Shown here one piece after another: positions 1 to 6,335 of a stretch of 7,688 nucleotides of DNA. A model generated the notes under the pieces. That model ran no database searches. It was not told the DNA's origin and worked only from the letters and a program-made list of their open reading frames with translations. This DNA comes from Streptomyces katrae (lineage in GTDB: Bacteria; Actinomycetota; Actinomycetes; Streptomycetales; Streptomycetaceae): assembly GCF_000966975.1 (NCBI RefSeq), contig NZ_JZWV01000196.1, positions 1-7,688 of the forward strand, in the 5' to 3' direction. The stretch's first letter is position 1. The number at the start of each line of letters is the position of its first letter. Both the position numbers and the translations under genes were made by a program.

Positions 1-37
1 GACGGCTCCGCGCAGCGGGACCCCGGTGCCGCCGCGG
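1..37. other. Left-edge non-coding tail after the GT4 gene
   Basis: These 37 bases lie downstream of the glycosyltransferase stop on the minus strand. They are too short to assign. No clear terminator stem or gene start is seen. Confidence 0.3.
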
Positions 38-1196
38 CTACAGCAGGTCGCGGAGGCGGTCGGCCAGGAGGTCCCAGCGCCACTTCTGCTCGACCCAGGC
101 GCGGCCGGCCGCGCCCATGCGGGCGCGGAGGGCCGGATCCTGGAGGAGGGGGACGATGCGGTCCGCGGCGGCGGCCGGGTCGCCGCCGCGGACCACCCAC
201 CCCGTCTCACCGGGCAGCACCGCGTCCGGCGCCCCGCCCGAGTCCCCCGCGACCACCGGGAGCCCGGTCGCCGAGGCCTCCAGGTAGACGATGCCGAGGC
301 CCTCCACGTCCAGCCCGCCCCGCCGGGTCCGGCAGGGCATGGCGAAGACGTCTCCCGCCCCGTAGTGGGCCGGCAGCTCCGACCAGGGGACGGCGCCGGT
401 GAAGACCACCGAGTCCGCGACCCCCTTCGTGCCCGCCAGCGTCCGCAGCTGCGCCTCGTACGGGCCGCCGCCGACGATCAGCAGCACGGCGTCCGGGACC
501 TCCGCCAGGATCCTCGGCATCGCCTCGATCAGGGTGTCCTGCCCCTTGCGCGGCACCAGCCGCGAGACGCAGACGACCACCGGCCGGTCACTGAGCCCGA
601 GCCGGGCGCGGACCTCGTCGCCGCCCGAGCCGGGGTGGAAGGTCTTCTCGTCCACGCCGGGCGGGAGTTGGACCATCCTCGCCGCCGCGGACGCCGACAC
701 CGCCGAGGCGATCCGCGAGCGGGTGTACTCCCCCAGGTAGGTGAGGGTGTCCGTGCCCTCGCCGATCCGCCGCAGCAGCTGCCGCGCGGCCGGCAGCTGC
801 GCCCAGCCCGCCTCGTGCCCGTGGGTGGTGGCGACCAGCCGCCGCGCGCCGGCCCTGCGCAGTGCCGGGCCCATCAGGCCCAGCGGGGCGGCCGCTCCGA
901 ACCAGACCGACTCGCAGCCGTGTTCGCGCAGCAGGGACACCGCCCGGCAGGGACACCGCCCGCCGGGTGACGCGCGGGGTGGGCAGCAGCATCGTGGTGC
1001 GGTCGCGCACGACGGTGAAGGGCTGCTCGGCGTCGAAGGCGGCGGTGGCCTCGCGGCCCTCCGCGCCGTGCTTCCAGGTGGAGGCGTAGACGACGACCCG
1101 TTCCGGGTCGAGCCGCAGCGCCATGTTGTGCAGGAAGGCCTGGATGCCGCCCGGGCGCGGCGGGAAGTCGTTGGTCACGATCAGCGTCTTGTGCAT
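38..1196 (-). pseudogene. GT4 glycosyltransferase, PimB'-like (GDP-mannose-dependent mannosyltransferase), frameshifted by a 16-bp tandem duplication
   Basis: The two reading frames together encode a family GT4 (GT-B fold) glycosyltransferase most like actinobacterial PimB', which adds mannose from GDP-mannose to phosphatidylinositol mannoside at the cytoplasmic membrane face. The N-terminal frame starts MHKTLIVTNDFPPRPGG and carries the acceptor-side Rossmann loop (GGIQ). After about residue 80 the protein continues in another frame with TTHGHEAGW, the donor-site segment CVSRLVPRKGQ (about residues 204-214 of the restored protein), VGGGP and an E-x7-E motif (EGLGIVYLE, about 293-301). The shift is explained by an exact repeat of GCAGGGACACCGCCCG at 931-946 and 947-962. 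Deleting one copy gives TRRAVSLLREHG and a 380-residue protein, normal for the family. As written, translation from the start runs out of frame to a stop at 588. The start is the ATG at 1196, 21 bp after the lipoprotein stop; its Shine-Dalgarno is weak, and a TTG at 1205 is an alternative. It is probably the last gene of the envelope operon. The family call is firm; the exact acceptor is inferred. Confidence 0.85.
931..962. repeat. Exact 16-bp tandem duplication inside the GT4 gene
   Basis: The unit GCAGGGACACCGCCCG occurs twice head to tail with no intervening base (931-946 and 947-962). Sixteen is not a multiple of three, so the second copy shifts the reading frame. The two halves of the glycosyltransferase join perfectly when one copy is removed, which points to a recent duplication, by replication slippage or by an assembly join, rather than an old degraded sequence. 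Confidence 0.97.
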
Positions 1197-1217
1197 CCCG
1201 GCCAACGTACCCGACCG

Positions 1218-2342
1218 CTAGCGGAGGTCCTCGCGCAGCGTCTGCTGCCAGGCCTTCGTCAGGCCGGGCAGGTCGGTGCCCAGGGCCTGGTCGAGGGCGG
1301 CCGGCAGGGGTTCGCGGCCCGCGAGCTCGTATAGGCGGACCAGGGCCGCGTCCCCCCAGCGCGCGGCGACGAGCCGGCAGGCGAGCCAGGCGCCCTCGTA
1401 GGCGCGGGCCATGGCCTCCTGGTCGCCCCCGAAGGCGAAGGCCTCGTCGGCGGGGAGGGCGGGCGGCAGGTCGCCGAGCCGGACGGCCCGGGCGAGGGTG
1501 GGAGCGGCCTCGGCCGGGGCCGGCGCGCTGTCGCGGTACGCGGCCCAGTCCGCGAAGCCCTCGGAGAGCCACTGCGGGGTCCGGGCGGAGGTGGCGGCGC
1601 GGGTCGCGACGTGGGTGGTCTCGTGGGTGAGGACGATCTGCCGGCCGGCCTGTGAGAGCTCCGCGTAGCCGGCGGGGTTGACCACGACCCGGTCCGCGGG
1701 GGCGGGCCCGCGGCCGGTGGCGCCCGTGGTGACGGCCCCCATGCCCCGGTAGGTGTCGGCGGGCCGGCCCAGCAGTGCCGCCATCGCGTCCAGGGAGGCG
1801 GGGACCAGTACCACCACCCGCCGCGCCCACGGGCCCGGCCAGGCGGCGCTCACCGCGGGGACCGCCCGGTCGGCCTCGGCGGCGATCTCCGACAGGGTCT
1901 GCGGGCTCTGGCGGACGCCGAGGACGAGGGAGTGCGCGCCCCGGACGACGGCGACGGGATCCGGCTGGTCCCAGAGCTGTTCCGGGGCCCCCGGGGAGGG
2001 CCGTTCGTCGGTGACCCGCCAGGCCGTACGGCTGCCGTCGCGGGTCAGCACCAGCTCACGGGCGGACCCGGCGGGGGCGGTGTCGTAGCCGGCGAGCCGG
2101 TAGCGCAGCTCGGCGTGCGCGTAGGCGCGGGCGCCCTCCTGGCGGACCGAGGTGACCTCGTAGGACCAGCCCTCCAGGGGGATCCCGGAGAGCCGCTGCG
2201 GCGGGGCCGCCGCCCAGTCGGCGACGGCCCGCCGTACCTGGGCGTCGACGGGCGGGGCGGGCGCCGAGCACCCGGCCAGGGGCGCGAGCGCGCACAGGGC
2301 CGCCGCGAGCAGGCGTACGAGGGTGCGGCGGACGGGATCCAT
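1218..2342 (-). CDS. Secreted lipoprotein with HExxH metallopeptidase-like domain (peptidase MA type)
   Basis: This 374-residue protein is probably a lipid-anchored surface protein. The N-terminus has a basic start (MDPVRRTLVR), a hydrophobic stretch and a lipobox LAGC with Cys25 as the predicted lipidated residue. Residues about 31-115 form a small domain of the sort that could be NTF2-like (inference). The C-terminal half carries HETTH at 240-244 followed by WLSEGFADW, with Glu261 as the likely third zinc ligand. This is the HExxH...E arrangement of gluzincins, as in the 'peptidase MA' proteins common in actinobacteria. The spacing of 16 residues is slightly shorter than the classic 18. Substrate is unknown. 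The ATG at 2342 gives an intact signal peptide, but the Shine-Dalgarno is poor. The gene starts 25 bp after the NlpC/P60 stop and ends 21 bp before the glycosyltransferase start, so cotranscription and translational coupling are likely. Confidence 0.85.
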   Translation of the reverse strand: MDPVRRTLVRLLAAALCALAPLAGCSAPAPPVDAQVRRAVADWAAAPPQRLSGIPLEGWSYEVTSVRQEGARAYAHAELRYRLAGYDTAPAGSARELVLTRDGSRTAWRVTDERPSPGAPEQLWDQPDPVAVVRGAHSLVLGVRQSPQTLSEIAAEADRAVPAVSAAWPGPWARRVVVLVPASLDAMAALLGRPADTYRGMGAVTTGATGRGPAPADRVVVNPAGYAELSQAGRQIVLTHETTHVATRAATSARTPQWLSEGFADWAAYRDSAPAPAEAAPTLARAVRLGDLPPALPADEAFAFGGDQEAMARAYEGAWLACRLVAARWGDAALVRLYELAGREPLPAALDQALGTDLPGLTKAWQQTLREDLR

Positions 2343-2367
2343 CCGCCGATCGTACGCAGGGCGGGGG

Positions 2368-3423
2368 TCAGGGCCGGGTGACCGAGGACACCGGCATCAT
2401 CCCGACGGGGTCGTAGCGGACCCGGGCGCCGGGGTAGGGGGCGTGGATGACCTGCCCGTTGCCGACGTACATGGCGACGTGGCTGGCGTCCGAGCGGTAG
2501 GTGACCAGGTCGCCCGGCTGGGCCTGCGAGAGCGGCACCCGCCGGCCCGCGTACCGCTGTGCCTGCGAGGTGCGCGGCAGGGAGACGCCCGCCTGCCGGT
2601 ACGACCAGACCATCAGCCCGGAGCAGTCGAAGCCGGAGGGTCCGGTGGAGCCCCACACGTACGGCTTGCCGACGGCGGCCCGGGCGGCCATCACGGCGGT
2701 CATGGCCCGGCCCGAGGCGTGGCCGCCGCCCGGGGGCAGGTCGGGGAGGTCCGGCAGGGCGTCGGCGCGGCCGCCGGAGCGGGAGGCCCGCTCGAAGTCG
2801 GCGCGTTCCTCGGAGGGCATGGCTTCGAGGAGCCTGCGGGCGTCGGCGAGCTTCGCGGTGACGGCGCGCTTCTGGGTGGCCACCTCGGTGCGCAGGGCCT
2901 CCAGTTCGGCGAGTTTGCGGGAGGCTTCCTGCCGCTGCCGGCCGATGCGGCGCTGTTCCTCGCGGAGTTCGGCGAGCTGCTCGGTCTGGCGGCCGCTGAG
3001 CCGGTCGAGGACGGCGGCCTTGTCGAGGTAGGCGCCGGGGTCCTCGGAGAGCATCAGCTCGACGGTGGGGTCGAGGCCGCCGGAGCGGTACTGGGCGCCG
3101 GCGAAGGTGCCGAGGACCCCGCGCATGGTGTTGACGCGGTCCTGGGCGCGGGCGACGGCGTCCTGGGCGCGGCTGATCTCGGCGCGCAGCGCGTCGGCCT
3201 TCTCGCCCGCCCGGTTGAACTTCTCGGTGGCCTGCTCGGCTTCTTCGAAGAGCCGGTCGACCTGGGCGCGGGAGCTCGTGGCGGGGTCCTGCGGGAGGTT
3301 GGGCGCGGCTCCGGCGGGGGCGCCGGTCATGGCCACGGCGGCGGTGGCCGCGGCGGCGGTCAGGACGGTGAGCTTGGCGTTCCGGTCGAGGCCGCCGCTG
3401 CCGGGCCGGCGATGGGATCCCAC
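2368..3423 (-). CDS. Secreted NlpC/P60 family peptidoglycan endopeptidase (paralogue A)
   Basis: This 351-residue secreted cell-wall hydrolase is expected to cleave the stem peptide of peptidoglycan, typically D-Glu to diaminopimelate (family knowledge). Residues 1-40 form a signal peptide ending AGAA. Residues about 52-215 are a long charged coiled coil (FEEAEQATEKF onward), as in RipA-like and Streptomyces NlpC/P60 proteins, where it can cover or position the catalytic domain. After a Gly/Pro linker the NlpC/P60 domain has PYVWG, catalytic Cys267 in FDCSGL, His315 in SHVAMYVG and His327 in VIHAPY, so the catalytic set is complete. The GTG at 3423 was chosen because GAAGGGAG (3433-3440) lies 9 bp upstream and the resulting N-terminus matches the neighbouring paralogue (VxSHRRP). 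It is the first gene of a likely three-gene operon with the lipoprotein and the GT4 gene, and has its own candidate promoter just upstream. Confidence 0.94.
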   Translation of the reverse strand: MGSHRRPGSGGLDRNAKLTVLTAAAATAAVAMTGAPAGAAPNLPQDPATSSRAQVDRLFEEAEQATEKFNRAGEKADALRAEISRAQDAVARAQDRVNTMRGVLGTFAGAQYRSGGLDPTVELMLSEDPGAYLDKAAVLDRLSGRQTEQLAELREEQRRIGRQRQEASRKLAELEALRTEVATQKRAVTAKLADARRLLEAMPSEERADFERASRSGGRADALPDLPDLPPGGGHASGRAMTAVMAARAAVGKPYVWGSTGPSGFDCSGLMVWSYRQAGVSLPRTSQAQRYAGRRVPLSQAQPGDLVTYRSDASHVAMYVGNGQVIHAPYPGARVRYDPVGMMPVSSVTRP

Positions 3424-3501
3424 GTGGCACCGCTCCCTTCCGCTGTGCGGGCCCGGGTCCGCCCCCCGTGGACGGCCGTGTGCCGGGTTCCGCGCTGGCA
3501 G

Positions 3502-3531
3502 ACAGTAGCCGCGCGGCCACGCACCAGCCAA
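3502..3531 (-). promoter_or_regulatory. Candidate promoter for NlpC/P60 paralogue A and the downstream envelope genes
   Basis: On the minus strand TTGGCT (3531-3526) is separated by 18 bp from TACTGT (3507-3502), a plausible housekeeping-sigma -35/-10 pair. It lies between the terminator of the upstream paralogue and the start codon at 3423, leaving a leader of roughly 70 nt. The match is modest and no transcription start is known. Confidence 0.4.
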
Positions 3532-3556
3532 CGGCCGTCGGAGGGGCCGTACGACG

Positions 3557-3592
3557 ACGCCCCGCCTCTGACACAGGTCAGGGGCGGGGCGT
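3557..3592 (-). terminator. Strong hairpin terminator after NlpC/P60 paralogue B
   Basis: Bases 3557-3572 pair with 3577-3592 over 16 positions, with one non-Watson-Crick pair (3567 with 3582) and a 4-base loop. On the minus strand the arms begin ACGCCCCGCC and end GGCGGGGCGT. The hairpin begins 72 bp after the stop of the upstream NlpC/P60 gene. No U-tract follows, as is usual for actinobacterial terminators. It should separate paralogue B from paralogue A transcription. Confidence 0.8.
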
Positions 3593-3663
3593 GAGGTCAG
3601 GGCGGGTCCGCGCAATTCGCCCGGATGGGCGGTGTGCGGCGCGTCCTGCCGGGAGCGGAAGGG

Positions 3664-4716
3664 TCAGCCGACGCGGACGCCGAACTGGAAGGGCATGTTG
3701 CTCATGGCTTCGTAGCGCACGCCGCCGGTCGGGTTGGAGGCGTGGAAGACCTGGCCGTTGCCGGCGTAGAGCCCGACGTGGTGCAGGTCGCTGTAGAAGA
3801 AGACCAGGTCGCCGGGCTGGAGTTCGCTGCGGCCGATGCGGGTGCCGTCGTTGACCTGGGTGTAGGTGGTGCGGCTGATGCTGACGCCGGCCTGGGCGTA
3901 GGCCCACTGGGTCAGGCCGGAGCAGTCCCAGGAGTTGGGACCCGTGTCGCCCATGTGGTAGGCGTCGCCCTCCTGGGTGATGGCGGCGGCGAGGGCGGCC
4001 CCGGCCCGGCCCGATCCCTTGGCGGCGCCGGGCTTGGCGCCGGTGCCGCCTCCGGCGGCCTTCGCGGCGGCCGCGCCGTCCTTGGCCGCGTCGTTCTTGA
4101 GCTCGCCGCGCTGTTCGGCGGTGAGGGTGTTGAGGAGGGCCTGGGCCTCGGCGAGCTTGCTCTGGGCGGTCGCCTTCTTCTCGGCCAGTTCCTTGCGCAC
4201 GGCGTCCAGGTCGGTGAGCTTGGCGGTGGCTTCCGCGCGCTGCTGCGCGAGTTCCCGCTGCTTGGCCTGGATCCTGGCTATCGCCTCGACCTGCCGGCCG
4301 CTCAGCTGCTGGAGGGTGGAGGCGTTGTCGAGGTACTTCTGCGGGTCGCCGGAGAGGAGCAGTTCCACGGACGGGTCGATGCCGCCGCCGCGGTACTGGG
4401 CCGTGGCGAGGGAACCGAGCGTGTTGCGCAGGTCGTTGAGGTCGGCCTGGCCGCGGGCCACCTGGTCCTGGAGGTAGCCGATCTCCTTCTCCAGCTTGTC
4501 CTGGCGGTCCTTGGCCCCGTCGAACTTCTCGGTGGCCTGCTCGGCCTCCTCGTAGAGGGCGTCGACCTTGGTCTTGACCTCGTCCTTGTTCGGCTTGTCC
4601 GGGGCGGGTGCGGCCATGGCCGACTGGGAGGAGAGGGCGACGGCCGCGGTGGCGAGGGCGGTGAGGACGCTCACGCGGGTGCGGGTCGGCGGCTTGGGTC
4701 GACGGTGGGACGCCAC
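3664..4716 (-). CDS. Secreted NlpC/P60 family peptidoglycan endopeptidase (paralogue B)
   Basis: This 350-residue secreted hydrolase is paralogous to the neighbour at 2368-3423 over its whole length. The signal peptide spans about residues 1-36 and ends SAMAA. A coiled coil covers about 45-210, with the shared EEAEQATEKF segment and the shared SGRQ and AQYR..G.DP.VEL.LS patterns. An Ala/Gly/Lys linker runs about 211-240. The NlpC/P60 domain has catalytic Cys265 in WDCSGL, His313 in HHVGLYAG and His325 in VFHAS. The substrate-side motif that reads PYVWG in paralogue A is AYHMG here, which may change specificity (inference). The GTG at 4716 was chosen because AAGGAG (4726-4731) lies 9 bp upstream and the N-terminus then matches paralogue A; an ATG at 4740 would put that ribosome site inside the gene. 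It appears monocistronic, flanked by its own promoter and two hairpin terminators. Confidence 0.94.
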   Translation of the reverse strand: MASHRRPKPPTRTRVSVLTALATAAVALSSQSAMAAPAPDKPNKDEVKTKVDALYEEAEQATEKFDGAKDRQDKLEKEIGYLQDQVARGQADLNDLRNTLGSLATAQYRGGGIDPSVELLLSGDPQKYLDNASTLQQLSGRQVEAIARIQAKQRELAQQRAEATAKLTDLDAVRKELAEKKATAQSKLAEAQALLNTLTAEQRGELKNDAAKDGAAAAKAAGGGTGAKPGAAKGSGRAGAALAAAITQEGDAYHMGDTGPNSWDCSGLTQWAYAQAGVSISRTTYTQVNDGTRIGRSELQPGDLVFFYSDLHHVGLYAGNGQVFHASNPTGGVRYEAMSNMPFQFGVRVG

Positions 4717-4741
4717 GGACGCGAGCTCCTTAGGCAGCAAG

Positions 4742-4782
4742 CCTCCGTCGACACCCCGAATGAGTGACCTACCGAACGGAGG
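4742..4782 (-). promoter_or_regulatory. Inverted repeat in the predicted leader of NlpC/P60 paralogue B
   Basis: On the minus strand CCTCCGT (4782-4776) and ACGGAGG (4748-4742) are perfect complements 27 nt apart. Two further CG pairs are possible next to a bulged base. The structure sits between the predicted transcription start (about 4785) and the AAGGAG ribosome site (4726-4731), where it could act as a leader hairpin or a protein-binding site. Some Streptomyces wall-hydrolase genes carry c-di-AMP (ydaO) riboswitches, but I do not recognise the conserved ydaO core here. Confidence 0.45.
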
Positions 4783-4791
4783 TTTGAGCAG

Positions 4792-4821
4792 ACCCTAGTG
4801 ACCCGTCTGTGATCACTTCAA
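4792..4821 (-). promoter_or_regulatory. Candidate promoter of NlpC/P60 paralogue B
   Basis: On the minus strand TTGAAG (4821-4816) is followed after 18 bp by TAGGGT (4797-4792), a good match to the Streptomyces HrdB-type pattern. The predicted start near 4785 gives a leader of about 69 nt. An 8-bp palindrome GTGATCAC (4809-4816) overlaps the -35/spacer boundary, and AGTGA...TCACT arms flank the spacer, so a repressor or activator could bind here. Confidence 0.55.
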
Positions 4822-4970
4822 ATCCCGGAACGTAAAAATCCGCACGGCTTCCGGCTTCTTTACCCAGCGCCCACGCAGCGTGCCGCCCCCTTGACGGTGC
4901 GTCGCCCGGACGCACCGTCAATTCGGGCATCAGCCCCATCAGTTACAACTGACGCACAAGCCGCCAAGCG
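4822..4970. other. Intergenic region between the NYN gene and NlpC/P60 paralogue B
   Basis: I see no gene in this stretch. Besides the terminator (4892-4920) it holds a near-symmetrical CACGCAGCGTG (4872-4882) and a 14-bp inverted repeat TCAGTTACAACTGA (4939-4952) just after the NYN stop. Bases 4830-4865 are locally A/T-rich for this genome. Either palindrome could be an operator, but neither matches a site I know. Confidence 0.5.
4892..4920 (-). terminator. Perfect 12-bp hairpin terminator after the NYN-domain gene
   Basis: TGACGGTGCGTC (4892-4903) is exactly complementary to GACGCACCGTCA (4909-4920) with a 5-base loop; an extra T-A pair (4891 with 4921) extends it to 13 bp. It lies about 50 bp past the NYN stop codon, with no U-tract. 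The symmetrical stem could act in either direction. Confidence 0.8.
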
Positions 4971-6293
4971 CTATGAAACCCTCGCCAGCCGCTTGAGCAG
5001 CAGGGCCGAAGCCACGGGCCGGGCCCCCGCCTTCGCCACCCCGTCGGCCACCTCGCGGTCGGTGGAGACCACGACCACCGGACGGCCGGGCGGCTCGGCG
5101 CGCACCAGCTGGCGGATCAACTCGTCCGCCGTCACACCGGCCTTGGAGAACAGCACCCGCACCCCGCGCGGCGGCGCGAGCAGCACCGGGGCCGCCAGCT
5201 CCGCCCCGTCGAAGACGCACGTCATCTCGGCGCCGGTCTGCGCGGCCAGCATCGACAGCCCGCCCAGCAGCCGCAGCCGCTGCTTCTCCAGCGGCATCGT
5301 CGGATAGCCGGTCTTCGTCACGTTGTAGCCGTCGACCACCAGATGCGCCTGCGGCAGCGCCAACAGCTGGTCCAGCAGCGCCGGATCGGTCTCCGACAGG
5401 GCGCGCGCCGCGATGTCCTTCGGGGTCATCCGGCCCGGCTCCACGGCCTCCACGGTGTCCGCGGGCCGCGTCGACACCGGCGGCAGCGCCAGTTCACGGC
5501 GCAGCCCCGCCGCCGCGTCGACGCTGCGCCCCTCACGGGTGGCCCGGCGCGCGGTCTCCAGCGCCGACTCGGCCTCCGCCAGACGGGACTTCAGCCGCCG
5601 GGACTCGCTCTCGGCGGCGGCCACCTGCGCGGCCGCCTCGGCACGGATCCCGTCGATCTCGCCGCCGAGCTTGCGCAGGGCCGCCTCGCCCCGCTTGACG
5701 TCGCTCAGGGCGCTGCGCAGCTTGCGCTGAAGCGATTCCGCTTCCTTGCGGGCGGCGTCCAGCTCGGCCCGCACCTGCTCGCCGCCGCTGCGCTGCGCCT
5801 CGCGCAGCTGCGTCAGCTCCTCGCGCAGGCGTTCCAGTTCGCGCCGGTTCTCGTCACCGACCCGCTCGGCGTCGGCGCGCTGCGCCTCCTCGCCCGCGGC
5901 GGCCACCAGCTTGACCCAGCCGGCCGGCCTCAGCACGTACGCTGCGGCCGCCACGTCCAGCGGGTCCGCGGCGGCCGGCGGGGCACCCGACTCCAGTGCC
6001 CCGGCCAGTTCGGGCTGCGCCTCGCGCACCTTCTCCGCGACCCGGCTGCGGAAGACCCCGTCGCTCTCCACAGCGGCGGCCATCGCGTTGCCCGCGAACT
6101 TGGCGCGCCGCGTCGGGGTGAACCGGGCGTACTGGCGCAGCTGCGCCGGGAGGTCGGCGACCGTCAGACCGCCGAAGGCGTCCGAGACGAGCGAGACGAC
6201 CCGGCGCCGCACGCCTTCCGGCAGCGGGCGGTCGAGGACCTCCGCGGCGTCGCGGGCCGCGTCGGCGGGCCCGGCGCCGCTTGCTGGCTCCAC
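4971..6293 (-). CDS. Coiled-coil protein with C-terminal NYN (PIN-like) nuclease domain
   Basis: This 440-residue cytoplasmic protein has three parts. Residues 1-130 form an alpha-helical N-terminal domain. Residues about 133-250 are a highly charged coiled coil rich in Glu, Arg and Ala. Residues about 315-440 are an NYN/YacP-type PIN-fold domain. The last part begins LVVDGYN (Asp321, Asn324), continues with CVFDGAE (Asp362), TADELI (Asp390) and VVSTDREV (Asp412); these acidic positions are those expected to hold the metal in PIN-like ribonucleases. The family is linked to RNA processing or decay, but no substrate is established for this type. The GTG start at 6293 has a purine-rich AGGGG about 9 bp upstream. 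The zinc-ribbon gene ends 42 bp before it, and no terminator lies between, so the two are probably cotranscribed. A strong hairpin follows the stop. Confidence 0.88.
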   Translation of the reverse strand: MEPASGAGPADAARDAAEVLDRPLPEGVRRRVVSLVSDAFGGLTVADLPAQLRQYARFTPTRRAKFAGNAMAAAVESDGVFRSRVAEKVREAQPELAGALESGAPPAAADPLDVAAAAYVLRPAGWVKLVAAAGEEAQRADAERVGDENRRELERLREELTQLREAQRSGGEQVRAELDAARKEAESLQRKLRSALSDVKRGEAALRKLGGEIDGIRAEAAAQVAAAESESRRLKSRLAEAESALETARRATREGRSVDAAAGLRRELALPPVSTRPADTVEAVEPGRMTPKDIAARALSETDPALLDQLLALPQAHLVVDGYNVTKTGYPTMPLEKQRLRLLGGLSMLAAQTGAEMTCVFDGAELAAPVLLAPPRGVRVLFSKAGVTADELIRQLVRAEPPGRPVVVVSTDREVADGVAKAGARPVASALLLKRLARVS

Positions 6294-6335
6294 AATCCGT
6301 CACCCCTACCGTGATCTACTGTGGGCCCGGCTCCG

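Noticed and set aside
38..940. C-terminal part of the glycosyltransferase as a separate functional gene starting at GTG 940
   Set aside because: It would lack the N-terminal acceptor-binding Rossmann half, its start falls inside the duplicated unit, and there is no Shine-Dalgarno. The duplication explains the split better.
26..970. Long open frame on the plus strand opposite the glycosyltransferase
   Set aside because: Its translation is low-complexity Arg/Gly/Pro/Ala-rich with no recognisable motif, as expected for an antisense shadow in high-GC DNA. The opposite strand encodes clear GT4 motifs.
3470..3496. SigE-type promoter (GGAAC ... CGTC) upstream of NlpC/P60 paralogue A
   Set aside because: On the minus strand GGAAC and CGTC both occur, but only 12 bp apart, whereas the SigE pattern needs about 16-17 bp.
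2323..3594. Long plus-strand open frame opposite NlpC/P60 paralogue A
   Set aside because: It is Gly/Val/Ala-rich shadow translation. The minus strand has a signal peptide, a coiled coil and a full catalytic set.
3625..4767. Long plus-strand open frame opposite NlpC/P60 paralogue B
   Set aside because: It mirrors the paralogue A shadow (leucine/glycine repeats from antisense coiled-coil codons) and has no domain or ribosome site.
4717..4970. c-di-AMP (ydaO-type) riboswitch upstream of NlpC/P60 paralogue B
   Set aside because: Such riboswitches precede some Streptomyces wall-hydrolase genes, but I could not find the conserved core here, and the predicted leader of about 69 nt is too short for the full aptamer.
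5343..6314. Plus-strand open frame opposite the NYN-domain gene
   Set aside because: The composition is typical of antisense GC-skewed codons. The minus-strand protein has conserved NYN motifs, a good ribosome site and a terminator.
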